Shown one piece after another: positions 1 through 10,900 of a stretch of DNA of 64,000 nt; within the stretch, counting starts at the first letter, position 1, and each line of letters starts with the position of its first letter. Origin of the DNA: Jaminaea rosea (Eukaryota; Basidiomycota; Exobasidiomycetes; Microstromatales); the NCBI RefSeq assembly GCF_003144245.1, contig NW_020289977.1:1178001-1242000 (forward strand), given 5' to 3'. Under the pieces are notes generated by a model, which was given only the letters and a program-made list of their open reading frames with translations, made no database searches and had not been told where the DNA came from. The translations under genes were made by a program, and so were the position numbers.

Positions 1-1108
1 AGAAGCGGACATCGTGCTTCGCCGGGAGGTGCGAGGCGAGGAAGGAGGAGAGCAGGAGGAGGGAGGCGAGCGGTGAGAGCTTGAGAGGCGGGCGTCCACG
101 CACCGAGGCAGTTGAGTCTGCCGCGGGTTGGCTGGAATGAGTTTGAATCCAAGCCTGCACGCCCATACTTCGTGTGTGCAGTAGCTTTACCGCAGAACGG
201 ATGAGGGGCGTGAGGATAGAGAAGAGGGGTGTACCGGCTTTGAGCTCCTTGAGCTTGTCTGCAATGCTACTTGCCATCGTCTCTCCTCCTTGATCGTCCT
301 GCTCGTCCAGCCCTCGCTGAACCTGTCTCGTCATTGCGATCCACACTGGCGCAAGAAGGTAACGCACCTCATCCACATCCCAATCCCTTCCTATGTCTGC
401 TTCGAGAGCTGCGGTGCTCCAGGCCAGGAAAGATGACTTGATCTTTCCCGCTGGCCTTTCATCCAGTCCCGCAGCCAAGGGTGCAGAGATGCCCCATTGC
501 TTTTGAAGCTCATCCCCTCCTGGCAGCGAAGTCAACAGGGCTGCTTCTCGATCTGCGTCCTTCTGATCAGCTCGCTGAGCGCTCAAATGCACCAGAGGGC
601 GGTAAGGAGTAGCATCCTCAATCCCGTCTGCTGTACGCCAGCGATCCAGTGTGAGGCTTGAGATGAGAATGGTTGCATAGCCTGGAGGCGGGTCGAGGAA
701 TTGAGACCATATGAGTGGGGAGTGAGAGGAGCGCAGAAGATGGGCGAAAGGGATGATGAGGATGGTGCAGGATTCGTTGTTGGAAGACGTCGAGGCTCGG
801 GGAGGGTAGATGGAGGTTGTTGCTTGGTGGAGGGTGCTGGACGAAGAAGACGACGAGACGGCTTCCTGAATTTCGCGAGCTACATCGATCGCCCTGAGGC
901 CAATGAGGTTGGGATGGATCTCTATGGGTTGGGCGTTGACCGTCTCTCTGACGAGTTGACGAACATCGTCGAGCGCTCGACTTTGATGGGAATGCGAAGG
1001 TGCATATACGAAGAGGCACCCCGGCCAGGGAGGGCGAAGTAGCGGGGCCAGAGAGCTCGACATGGACGATGTGCTTGCTCTGCTTCCTCCCGCTGATGTC
1101 GAGGCCAT
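1..1108 (-). CDS. ORC5: Origin recognition complex subunit 5-like protein (3' end beyond window)
   Basis: ORC5 is a subunit of the nuclear complex that marks replication origins. A single frame is open from the ATG at 1108 to the left edge with no stop, so the C terminus is missing; an in-frame TAG lies just upstream of the ATG, and M16 (1063) is an alternative start. The best family match is near the left edge, where LLLSSFLASHLPAKHDVRF resembles the ORC5 C-terminal signature (IAAYLASYNPARTDKRF in human). An ILIIPFAHLL segment followed by ATILISS sits where Walker B and sensor 1 would be, and CLFVYAPSHSHQSRAL sits where the P-loop would be, but the GKT residues are absent. It is divergent from the next gene across a 223 bp shared promoter. 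An upstream exon cannot be excluded. Identity is family-level recognition. Confidence 0.6.
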   Translation of the reverse strand, partial: MASTSAGGSRASTSSMSSSLAPLLRPPWPGCLFVYAPSHSHQSRALDDVRQLVRETVNAQPIEIHPNLIGLRAIDVAREIQEAVSSSSSSSTLHQATTSIYPPRASTSSNNESCTILIIPFAHLLRSSHSPLIWSQFLDPPPGYATILISSLTLDRWRTADGIEDATPYRPLVHLSAQRADQKDADREAALLTSLPGGDELQKQWGISAPLAAGLDERPAGKIKSSFLAWSTAALEADIGRDWDVDEVRYLLAPVWIAMTRQVQRGLDEQDDQGGETMASSIADKLKELKAGTPLFSILTPLIRSAVKLLHTRSMGVQAWIQTHSSQPAADSTASVRGRPPLKLSPLASLLLLSSFLASHLPAKHDVRF

Positions 1109-1331
1109 CGCTGCAAAGCTCAATGCCTATATGCGCCCTTTCTGAGGATTTGTAGGTGGAAAGTGTTGATCAAGGAATCGAGGCAAAAGCTCCGAAGCGG
1201 CCCGAGCGCCAAAGTCGCGCTCGTCTCCAGGTCGGACTGGCGGTCTGTATGGACGGCCGCTTCTTCTGACGGCCATCTTTGCACTCCATCGCTCTATCCC
1301 ATTCAAGAGCATATAAGCGCTTCAAGCCGCC

Positions 1332-3783
1332 ATGCTGCAACGCAGTCGGGCATCTAGGGCAGCTTCAGGCGCTCCTCTACTGGCAGCAAAGCCAGCGAGA
1401 CTGGTCTGTGGTCATGTCCGAGCCTCCCGGCCCAGACGGAGGACTTTTCCGGCCGCTGGACCCTTCTTTACCTCTTTCGAAAGATGCCTGTCTTCCTCGT
1501 CCACAGCTGCGGCCGCTCCGGCATCGCTACAGGCCTCTCTCACCAGCCTGCTCACCTCGTTCTCCGACTCATCTTCCAACTCAATAACAGCAGATGCAGC
1601 ATGGCAAGGTCGCGTCGCCCGCGCTCTCCAAGAGCTGCAGGGCGGTCCTGTCCGAGAAGAGCAGATCCTCGTGCTACGCCCAAGGAGTGACGATGATGGT
1701 GATGGCGATCTATTGGGAGCACTCACGCAAGATGCGCTGCAGGATCCGCAGGCCAGAGCGGCTACTCTGCTGGGTGAGCTTCGAAGAGCGGAGGGATATA
1801 CCAAGGAAGGCGAGTCGTCATCGACGAGCCTCGTATATGCCAAGGAGATCGCAGTCGACGCAGAGGAGCGCACACTGCGCGGGCCTTGGCCTTTGCTCAA
1901 AGAGATCGCTGCATCCATTGTCGAGGTACAAAGTGAGTCTACAGCTTGCGAGTGTGAGGACGAGAGTAAGCTAACCGCCCTCCTCCCTCTCCGTAGCCAA
2001 CAACCTCGACTCCCCCTCCATCCACTCCCACCTCTACCTCTCTTCACAAGTCCTCCTCTGTCTTCCCTTTTCAGCGCTCTTCAGTCCTCTCAAACAAGCA
2101 TGGCTTGCCGACGTCGCGTCATTGCTACGCACTTTTGAGAATCACCCGGGGCTGCGACTTGTCGTGACTCATTCGGGACAAGCATCAGCAGATGCCGGCT
2201 CAATCGCTCAAGAGAGGATACGAACATGGCTTCGCACCCCGGACATCCCCATTCAATTCGTCGATCTAGTCAAGGCGGCAAGAGGGCAGGAGGCACTGCG
2301 CGGCGCAATGGGTTTGCCTACCACGGAGATGCAGGCGACCGCTGCTGGACCACAAGATCGCTCTTCCCTCTGGACACGCTTCCAATCCCTCTCACAGCAA
2401 TCTGGTCTTCCCAACTTGATGAGCAGCTTGGTTGAGACTAGACAGCAAGCCAGCAGCAGCAGCGCCGTGGGTTCTCCAACGGAGACCGACAGCGCCAGCA
2501 CCACATCTTCGACCTCATCCCAATCACACTTGGACCTCCTCACGAGCCACGCCCAGCAACACCTCCAATCGCGTCTCTCCCTTGCCCTATCAGAAAACAG
2601 TGCTCTTCACTCTCTAGCCACGCATCTCTCCAGCTCCTCTCACTCCCTAGCGGACAGACTCACCTCCGAGATCATCTCCAGCATCCGTGAGGATCTTCTC
2701 CGTCCCCCCTCTTCCAACCTCACGGCCACTGCACCCGCCAATGAGCCGCCTCTCCTACCTGCATGGTGGAAATTGCCCTTATTGGGGGATGCAGCTGTGC
2801 GGGAGAGGGTGCAGGGAGCGTTTGAACGAGATTGGCTTGGTGGAGGGAGGGTCGAGGAGACGTTGATTTGGTGGGCTGGGCGACTTGCGGTTCTTGCGGA
2901 GGAAGAGAAGAGAGAGATCAAGACTCTCGTCGAGGGTCTGGCGCGCGATACTGCCGGGACGAGAAGTAGCGTCGAAGACCATCTGCTCGTCGAGCGTTCT
3001 TCATCTTCTTCGTCCCTCTCTCCACCCAAGCTTTCCGTCTTGCAGCTTCCCGCCTCTCAACTCCTCCAGCTGCGCTCCGCCTTGACAGCCTCCTCATCAA
3101 TAGGGACCGGAGACATCGGCCTCGCGTTGTCATCACGGCGCAACCTGCTCGCCGAGCCGGTACAACGGGCACGCGACCACGTACTGGGGAGGGCTCCCCG
3201 TGGGAGCAGGCTGGCCAAGATGGCAAGAAGTGAGGCTATTCCCGCCTCCTTCTGGTCAAGGCTGCGTCTCTCACGCTCTCCCACACCTCCAGCATCAGTA
3301 GATCCCGCAGAACCGGCAACGCTCCCTCCCCCCTCACTACTGGACACCATTCAGACTTCGGTCCAGCGGGCAAGCTATCGTTTCTGGACTATCCTGACCT
3401 TTTCTACCTCTCTATCAATCTACGGTCGCCTAGTGGCCACACTCTCCCCTTCCTCTCCTCCATCATGGCTTCTACCCCACTTCTCGTCCGGCACCGCGCT
3501 AGGCGTCTTCCTGCTGGGCAACGCGTTCGCGCTGTTGAGACTGCAGAGGGATCATAGCAGGTTGGCAAGGAAGGTGGTGCAGAGGGACTTGGTGGAACGG
3601 GTGCCGCGGAACGTGCTTGCTGAACTGGAGGCGGTGGTGAAGGGGACGGGCGAGGGGATTTGGGCTGCTAGGAGGGAGGTAGGAGAGGGGCTAGGACGAT
3701 GGTCTGCACAGGAAAGGGAGAGGCTGAGGCGATTGAGGGTTGGTATGAGCGAAGAGGACCTGAAGCGGACGCCGCAAGACTGA
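1332..3783 (+). CDS. Mitochondrial membrane protein, possibly Mmc1-like (dynamin-related)
   Basis: Two exons, 1332-1932 and 1997-3783, joined by a 64 nt GTGAGT...TAG intron (phase 1), give 795 residues. The first 60 residues are rich in Arg, Ala and Ser and almost free of acid, as in a mitochondrial presequence. The middle contains a motif like the GTPase-fold families (GLRLVVTHSG near the start of exon 2, then IPIQFVDL), but I see no P-loop. Near the C terminus are two hydrophobic segments separated by a short Pro/Ser loop (about 3380-3540), a likely membrane hairpin, followed by a charged helix. This layout resembles the fungal Mmc1-like, dynamin-related mitochondrial family as I remember it. 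That assignment is tentative; mitochondrial location is better supported than the family name. The gene converges on the next one. Confidence 0.55.
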
Positions 3784-4165
3784 GGGAGAGGCTCCCTGTG
3801 CAATCTCGCCATTCAGAAGATTATCGATTCCAAGAGTGAAGGAACGATGATGAGCCGGAACCGTAACGAGACAAGGGTCATACGAATCGCTGCTGGCTGC
3901 TTGCTGCTTGCCCTTTCTGTGCCGCTGCGCAGGGCACTGGTTGCTATGTCTCTCATGTCAAATCTTACATGGCCTGGCGCGCCGAGCAATTCCTGTCATG
4001 TCGGCCTTCGCTGGATGCTTCGCTTTTTTCCCTCTGTGAACCTCGCCCAGTCGCTATCCAGCCTGCTCGCTCGAGGCACCCAAAGGGATCAACCTCCGAG
4101 CGTACCGATGCTCCTGTCCCTCCCAGCTGCTCTTCCTACAATCCTTCATCTGCCAATTCTCGCCC
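3784..4165. other. Intergenic tract between convergent genes
   Basis: This 382 bp stretch must hold the 3' ends of both neighbours. The open frames here look like chance; I see no RNA gene or repeat. Confidence 0.5.
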
Positions 4166-6036
4166 TTACTTGGATTTCTCCCCCGTGGCTCGCCTCCTCT
4201 GCTCCAAGTCAACCCCAACGAGCACCTTGGCCGCAGTCCAGAATTGTACCACACTAAAGACCTGCTTCATTGCGCACACGGGCGCCGTGAGAGCCGCAGC
4301 GACCATAGGCCATGTGGTCTTGGCCACCGCCTGGAAGTAAAAGGCCGACCAGCTGTGCGGGTCAGAGGCGGCCGTTTTGAGCACCTGGAGTGCGAACTTC
4401 TGTCCAAAGGGCCAGAGGAACCACCTTGGCTCCAGACCAAGAGGAGTGGGGTAGAACTCCATGAGGTACAAGCAGACGAAGAAGAGTTCGTTGCCCGCGC
4501 AGAAGAAGAAGAGGGTGCGCGAGTCATTGTAGTAGTACCAGAGGATCCTGCTTACCTCGCTTGTTACCAGCTTGTGGGAAGCGGCGCCCGTGAGGAGGGA
4601 GGAGTACATGTGGATGTAGTGGCTCGAGAAGTCGAGGGTGATGAGCGCTTGGAAGAGGAGAGCGGCGCGCGGGTACGTCTTGGTGAGGTAGCAGAGGAGG
4701 CAGGCCGTAGTGCACCTGTCAGTGACCATGTCCAGTACGGCACCAAACTTTGTTGACTGGCCGAGACGTCGAGCGGCTACGCCATCGACTGCATCTAGGA
4801 GACAGGAGATTCCGTAGAGGAATGTGCAGGCTTTTGGGTGGATTTGCATGTAGTAGAGGGAGAGGGCTGCGAGAATGACGCGAGTGTAACCGATCAGGTT
4901 GGGCACGAAGAGGAAGACATTCTCTTCTGCTTCATTTGTGTTGCGGATCAGTGACTCGGTCGTCGATGCGGGAGCTGGCTGCGAAGCCACCTCGTCCGAC
5001 GTGGTGGGAACGTCACTGAGACGCGAGGTGACCGAGGGACGCGAAGACGTGGCCGCTCCAGCGGGCTTGCCATTGACGGAGACGCTGCCGCTGCTGCCCC
5101 CCTTGATAGTCATATGGCTGACAGCACCTGCTGATGTGCTCAGAGTGATGGCCCGGAAGGAGTCCCACAGGAGGTAGAATGGGATAACGACCCCTGCGGC
5201 GTGAGAGAAAGGAGGCAATTGCGTGAGTCGTCTGTCCGGGAGGATATGACCCCTTATATCTCTTCCCGCCTACTCACAAACCATGTTCATGAAGAAGAGA
5301 TACACCCACATGAGCATCCAGTTGCTCCCGTTGAGCCCCTTGCACCCGGTCAACCACTCGGGCGCAAAAGTCATGAAACCACCATAAAGCTCGGCGGTGC
5401 TCAGCACGATGACCCAGTAGTGGTAGCTGAACACGTTCTTGGACAACAGATAAGCGCAGTAGCCTGCCAAAGGGCCGGCACCAAGGACGGTGAGGATCTC
5501 AAGGGCAACGACGGTCGAGTCTGCCGTACCCCAACGTGCGTCTGCCTTGGCATAGTCTTGCCAGAGATAGGCGAAGAAGCCGCTCGAGGCATTGACTGTG
5601 CGGCCGAAGGTGGAGAGGTAGAGAAAGGAGCCCTCGACTGCAATGGGGGGAGCAAATCGGTTAGTCAATTGTGATGGCGATACAGCAGGTGGGTCGGCGC
5701 GCACGCACGAGTGAGGTGGCATATAGCGTCGAAGACGAGCCAGGTAAAGATGTACTTGACCTTGGTTCCGGCGAGGACCTGCGTAACCTCATCCTGCTCC
5801 GACACGGCGGTGCTGGCCGCCTTCTTGGATCGTGTCTTGACTTTTATTGTTGACGACGTCTCTTGCGCGACAGCACCCTTCTTGGGCAATGCAATTGCTG
5901 CGAGGCCGAGGGCAGTGGCTACCATGGACGCGACGTAGGCGAGGGCGAGGAGTGTCTGCATATCGAAGAGCGGAGCCAGTGTCGACTGACTCTGTGATGA
6001 TGAAGGAGCATTGATGCCCAGCATTGATGCCACCAT
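4166..6036 (-). CDS. PIS1: EBP-type sterol isomerase fused to phosphatidylinositol synthase
   Basis: Three exons (6036-5709, 5637-5278, 5193-4166; introns phase 1) give one 571-residue frame. Residues 1 to about 255 are an EXPERA/EBP domain: H107 and E111 (HLTLEG), E156 (VALEIL) and W230 (MNMVW) match the human EBP residues H76, E80, E122 and W196. The MNMVWVVIP signature is created exactly at the second splice junction. After a 70-residue Ser/Ala-rich linker comes a complete CDP-alcohol phosphotransferase domain with D363, D366, G367, A370, R371, G380, D384 and D388 in the D..DG..AR(8)G...D...D pattern, with PIS1-like flanks (VPNLIGYTRV, SHYIHMYSSL). EBP moves the sterol 8,7 double bond; PIS1 joins CDP-diacylglycerol and inositol; both are ER membrane enzymes. 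M257 in the linker could be an internal PIS1 start. Fungi normally use the unrelated ERG2 isomerase, so this half may have another sterol role. Confidence 0.88.
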
Positions 6037-6330
6037 TGCGGCTTGGTGCTGCGAGGGCGGGGTGAGTGGGTGATGAGAAGGAGGATTGCAGATTGAAAGG
6101 CACGACGTCGACTGAATGCATCATCGTCGTCGGCCCGGCGAATGCAGCAAGCGCAAGCAGCAGCAGCTGCCCGAGCGGACGACGCAGGGGCCACGTGGTT
6201 TTTTCCAAGATGGCGAGAAAGTCAAGTCAACCAACACTCGAGGCGCGAGGTGGGTGCGAGCGACATTTGACATTCCCACTTCTCCTCTTTGCTTGTCCAC
6301 GCTCCAGCCCACTCCTGACGCAGTAGAAAC
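6037..6330. promoter_or_regulatory. Bidirectional promoter region, EBP-PIS1 and Brl1
   Basis: The two start codons are 294 bp apart on opposite strands, so this tract must carry both promoters. I see no clear TATA box. Role is inferred from gene order alone. Confidence 0.4.
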
Positions 6331-7830
6331 ATGGCTGCCTGGCGCAGAGGTCAAGAAGCGCCTATGCAATGGGAGTTCACCAGCTCACCAACCAACAACA
6401 ACAGCGCCGCCGAGGCATCGACATCCATTGCTGCGCAGCAAGACGTTCCCATTGAGGACGAATCGATGAGAGACGCGAGCATGCTCAGCCCTCACGACGA
6501 TGAGCAGGACCAGCAGCCCGTGAGAAGCCCTAGTCCCACTCCAGCACAAGCCATAATCAAGCGCAATCGCAATCGACGGGGATCGTCCTCCTCCATTCAG
6601 TCAATATCCCGCAACGATGACCGGCCGTCCTCTTCCTCCTCATTGTCTCACCCGCAGCAGCAGCACCAACAACAATGGCCCCTCGCGCCTGTCGTGGGGA
6701 CGGTCATCAATTATCTCGTACCGCCATTACCACCGCAAAAGGAAGCATCATCGACAGATAGCGCCCTCACCCAGCCTGTTCCCTCCCGCCGCTCTCGCAC
6801 CACCTCTCAGGTGGAGCGAGCCCACTCGACGCTGCATCCACGGGAAAAGCCTCTTCTCCTCCTCTCCTACTTCCAGTTGACATTCAACGCCTCCCTCCTC
6901 CTCCTGGCAGGGTACATCGTATTTGCCTTGGTCTACACGATCAGGCTCGACGTGACGGAAAGGCTCAGCGAGATTGAGGAGAGCTATCATGCGAGCTTGG
7001 CTACCTGTCGGAGGAGCTTCGAGCTCAACTGTTTGAGCGTGCCTCTCCCTCCGGCGTTGATACAGGCGTGCGAAGGATGGGAGCAGTGTGCGAACAAGAG
7101 GCTGACGGACGTGCTTGGTGGGAGTAGGCTGAGAGTAGTAATCGAAGTGCTCAGTGAGGCTTGGGAGGCGGGCGTGGCCGGGCTAGGATGGAGAACACTG
7201 GCTTTTTCACTCCTCGTGCTCTCCCTCGTCATTGGTGGGACCAATAGCACGCTCAACAGCTGGAGGCTGGGAGTGATGAAGAAAAGCAGGAGGGAACGCA
7301 AGGAGGGGGGCAAGAGACGGCAGCAGGTGGCCGATGGCAGTGATGACGACGACAGCTTTGTCGCTCCCTCGGGCTCGTCAACAGCCACACCAGCGCTACA
7401 GCTACCCCCGCCACCCTCCATGCCCGCATATCCGGCCTCCTTCCCCACCTCACCGAACGGAATGCACCCTGCCTATCACCACCAGCAATACCTCGCAGCC
7501 CAGCACTACCAGCAGTTCGGCTCGCCAAATCCGTACGCGCAGCAGCAGTACATGGCGCCGCCAGGGATGAGCTACTCCCCGCCTAGCAGCCCACTACGCA
7601 AGCAACCGAGTAATGTTAGCCTACGAAGCGACGCAGGAAGCGCGGGGAGTGGTGGAAGCGATGGTGGTCGGAAGAAGGGCAAGAGAAAGACGGGATGGAT
7701 GGCCGGCATGCTTGGACGAAAGGGGAGCAATGCGGCGAAGGCGAGAAGAGCTAGGCTGGCGGGGGCAGCGGCTGCTTCGCTGGGCCCGCCTGCTGGGCAA
7801 AGCAGTGGCGGGGAGTGGGTTGATGAGTAG
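6331..7830 (+). CDS. BRL1: Brl1/Brr6-type nuclear envelope protein
   Basis: Brl1/Brr6 proteins span the nuclear envelope and help membrane remodelling during nuclear pore assembly. This intronless 499-residue protein has a disordered Ser/Gln-rich N-terminal half and two membrane segments (about 176-204 and 286-303) that flank a lumenal loop. The loop carries four cysteines, C226, C234, C247 and C253, in the order CRRSFELNC, then QACEGWEQC. This is the disulfide-bridge signature of the family. The C-terminal 190 residues are basic and low-complexity (His/Gln/Pro and Lys/Gly runs). Fungi often carry two paralogues; one sequence cannot tell Brl1 from Brr6. The first ATG of the open frame is used; M12 is an alternative. 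Confidence 0.85.
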   Translation: MAAWRRGQEAPMQWEFTSSPTNNNSAAEASTSIAAQQDVPIEDESMRDASMLSPHDDEQDQQPVRSPSPTPAQAIIKRNRNRRGSSSSIQSISRNDDRPSSSSSLSHPQQQHQQQWPLAPVVGTVINYLVPPLPPQKEASSTDSALTQPVPSRRSRTTSQVERAHSTLHPREKPLLLLSYFQLTFNASLLLLAGYIVFALVYTIRLDVTERLSEIEESYHASLATCRRSFELNCLSVPLPPALIQACEGWEQCANKRLTDVLGGSRLRVVIEVLSEAWEAGVAGLGWRTLAFSLLVLSLVIGGTNSTLNSWRLGVMKKSRRERKEGGKRRQQVADGSDDDDSFVAPSGSSTATPALQLPPPPSMPAYPASFPTSPNGMHPAYHHQQYLAAQHYQQFGSPNPYAQQQYMAPPGMSYSPPSSPLRKQPSNVSLRSDAGSAGSGGSDGGRKKGKRKTGWMAGMLGRKGSNAAKARRARLAGAAAASLGPPAGQSSGGEWVDE

Positions 7831-7984
7831 CCGCCGAGAGGACTTGTATTTTACTACGGACAAGAAGGAATTCATGGAATTCTCGAACAGGAATTGAAGA
7901 TAACAATGATGGAGCGTATGAGGTATGGATAATGCTTGATGATGGTATGGTCCCTCAGTGCTGGTGCTGCTGGTGCTGCTACAA

Positions 7985-10900
7985 TCAGATCGAGGCAGTC
8001 GCATCGCCCTGGGCAGAGCGAGCCCTCGGTGGTGGCCAGATTGCAGCTGGTTGCTGCGGCTGGTGCGGCTGTGGCTCTCTCTTTCCCTTCGTCGTCTTCC
8101 TCTTCTTCTGCTTCCTAGGCCCAAAAGATCCGTCACCCTCTTCTCCCTCATCTTCATCCGACGAATCGAATAGCTGCTGATGGTCGTGCATGGCGCTGAT
8201 GCCTACGCGCTGCAGCACTACTGAGTCGCTCTCGTCCTCCTCTGACAAGACGGTGCGACGACGGCGCCCGCCACTTGCGCCACTCGGGCGCGGCTTACGC
8301 TCCTTCTTGACCCGACTCTTCTTGTCCTCCTCCTCATCCGTCTCATCCTCCTCGCCCGATCCGGCCCTCAACGCCCGCCTGATATCCGCAGCCGTCGCGC
8401 CCCTCTCACTAGCTCCTCCCTCAGTCTTGACCCTCACATTGCCCAGCCCACGCGCCAGCTCTTCAAGCTCATTCCCATCCCCAGCTGCGTCAGGGTCTGC
8501 GTCCTCTACGGCGACGAGCTTTCGCGAGATGCTCTCTTCCTGGTAGGAGAGCAAGTTGCCAATTCCAAATAGTTCGCCAGTGTACTTCTTGTTCATCTCG
8601 ACGCCCTCGAAGTAGCGGCGCCCTCCTGTTGCGACATTCTTGCCACCCCCGCTGCTGCTACCTTCCACCCCTTCTCCATCCTTCCCGCCGTACGCCTGAT
8701 AAGCCGCCTGAGTCTTGTAGACCTGACGCCCATACACCAGCTCCTCAATCGTCCCTGCCCCAATCAGTCTGAACACTGTGACCGGCCTGGTCTGCCCAAT
8801 GCGATAGGCGCGATCGACGGCTTGAGCGTCCATTGCCGGTGACCAGTTCGGGTCGACGACCACGACTTTGTTGGCTCCCGTCAGGTTCAAGCCCACTCCT
8901 CCGGCCGACGTCGAAATGAGGAAGCAAAAGATTGAGGGATCCTTGTTGAACTGCTCGACGAGGCCTTGACGCATGGAGGGATGCGTAGAGCCGTCCAAGC
9001 GCAGCCACTTGTAATCCGACCTGGAGATCCAGCTCTCGATCCACCCAAGGAGACGGAGACTGCGCGAGAAGATGAGAACCTTGTCGCCTTTGGCCTTCCA
9101 TTCTTTGAGCAGCTCGCGCAGGGCCAGCCACTTCCCGCACAGTCGCTCATCCAGCCCAGTGCGATCATTGCACTCCTTCCTTCGCCAATCCTCCGGCCAC
9201 AGCAGGTGGCAGTACACTTTCTGCTGCGCGTGGCGGGCCCTGATCTCTAGTTTGGGTGAGTTGGCGTCGGCGGGGGTGGGGAAGAAGAGCGCAGAGTGAT
9301 TTGCGAGACACAGGAGGAGGTAGAGGGTTCTGAAGAATTGCTCGGTATCTGCAGTTTGATCGCAGCAGTTTTTGAGTTTGAAGGGGAGCCCTTCATCGTC
9401 CTTGGCGCCGCAGGGGCAGGGCTTGTCCGCTTCCCTCATTGCTTCCACTTCAGGGAGAGCAAGGAGACGACGGTAGGCGTCGAATTGGGTCGGGGAGAGG
9501 GGGCAGAAGACGATCTTCTCGTGCTTGGTTGGGAGGTCTTTGGCAACCAGTGCCTTGGTACGGCGGAGCATATAGGGTGGGAGAAGCTTCTTGGTGAGGG
9601 CATGAGCGACGGTCCGAGTTGTATCGAGCTCGCGGCGAGAGGCGGTGCTGCGCTGGCCGAGGCGGAGGGGAATAGAGATCAAGAGCTGCCAGGTGCTGAG
9701 AAGGGCGAGCAAGGGTAGACGAGCGAGGTCAGCAAGCTTTCTCGAGCTCGATCTGTCATTTGTACTCGTCGAGACTTACTTGAGATCGGCGAACGTGCCC
9801 GGATTCGTCCAATCAAGCAACGTCCACATCTCCTCGCTCCTATTCTGTATGACCGTTCCCGTCATCGCGAATCGCCTCTTGCACTCGAAGAGGTTCATAG
9901 CCTTGGTCATCTGCGTTGCGGGGTTCTTGAATTTATGGGCCTCGTCTGCAAAGACGCAGCTCCAGGGGAGATCCTTCAACTCGAGGATGTGACGCGTGGC
10001 GTACTCGTGTGAGCACAGCACGATGTCGAAATAGCCTCGCTGAAATCGATAGAGAGTGTCTTGATGTTCGCTGCCTGATCCAAAGCGTTCATGCTCGAAA
10101 CAGCCCCAGGTGTTGAGCTCACTGATCCAGTTGCCTGTGAGGCTCTTGGGTACTAGTATCAAACATGTCGGCCAAATTGAGTCTGCTTTACCCCTTCGAT
10201 CGAGCCGACCAGTTTGGATGGCCTCAGCCCGACGGCGAGTGTCCCGGCTTCCTCCCTCCTTGCCCATGATGGCCGCCAGAAACGCTGCCACCTGTACGGT
10301 CTTTCCCAAACCCATGTCGTCGGCCAATATGGCGCCACGGCCCTCCTTGTAGGCGCAGTACAAAAATTCGATGCCTCGACGCTGGTAGTCGCGCAGGAAT
10401 CTGTTGATGGAAGCAGGAACGGCAACATTAGCGTCGAGGAACAACGGGCCGATGAGCTCCTGCTCGGCGCTTTGAGGAACGAAAGGAGGGCGCGGGTTGA
10501 CGATCTGAATGGCAGAGGCTGGCGTGAAAGAGGCGGCGCTGTGGCTGAAAGGCTTGACGTCGAGCGTTGAGGGGCGGGCTGGGCCTGGAGGCGGGCAGTA
10601 TTGGGTGAGGAGCTCTTCCTCGCTATCTTCAACGATCAGAGGGTCTTCTTGAGGTGACGGCAACGGCCGTTTTATCGTTGGCTTGATCATCTCCTCTTCG
10701 CTATCGCTGTCCACAGGACGCAACTCAACTGAGTGCCCATTGGAGGTGGCAGGGATGGGCTGAGGCTTTGCCTCCTTCTTGACAGGGCGCGATGGGAGCA
10801 TCTCCTCCTCTGAGTCGCTGGCGACAGGTTTTTTCACGGCAGTTGAATGATGAGCTGGTAGCGGGCGAGGAGAAGGACGAACGCTGGGCTTGACATCTGC

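Noticed and set aside
1412-2047. A 211-codon minus frame antisense to the mitochondrial protein gene
   Set aside because: Mirror of the coding strand; Ser/Arg-rich, no domain.
4244-4756. A 170-codon plus frame antisense to the PIS1 part
   Set aside because: Antisense shadow rich in Arg, Glu and Gly.
4166-5119. PIS1 as a separate gene starting at the linker methionine (M257)
   Set aside because: The upstream exon reads into it without a stop and splicing rebuilds EBP motifs; the internal start is kept only as an alternative.
9753-9779. A 27 nt second intron in the ERCC6L2-like gene
   Set aside because: It would keep frame but is too short to splice; the acceptor at 9696 restores homology with normal intron length.
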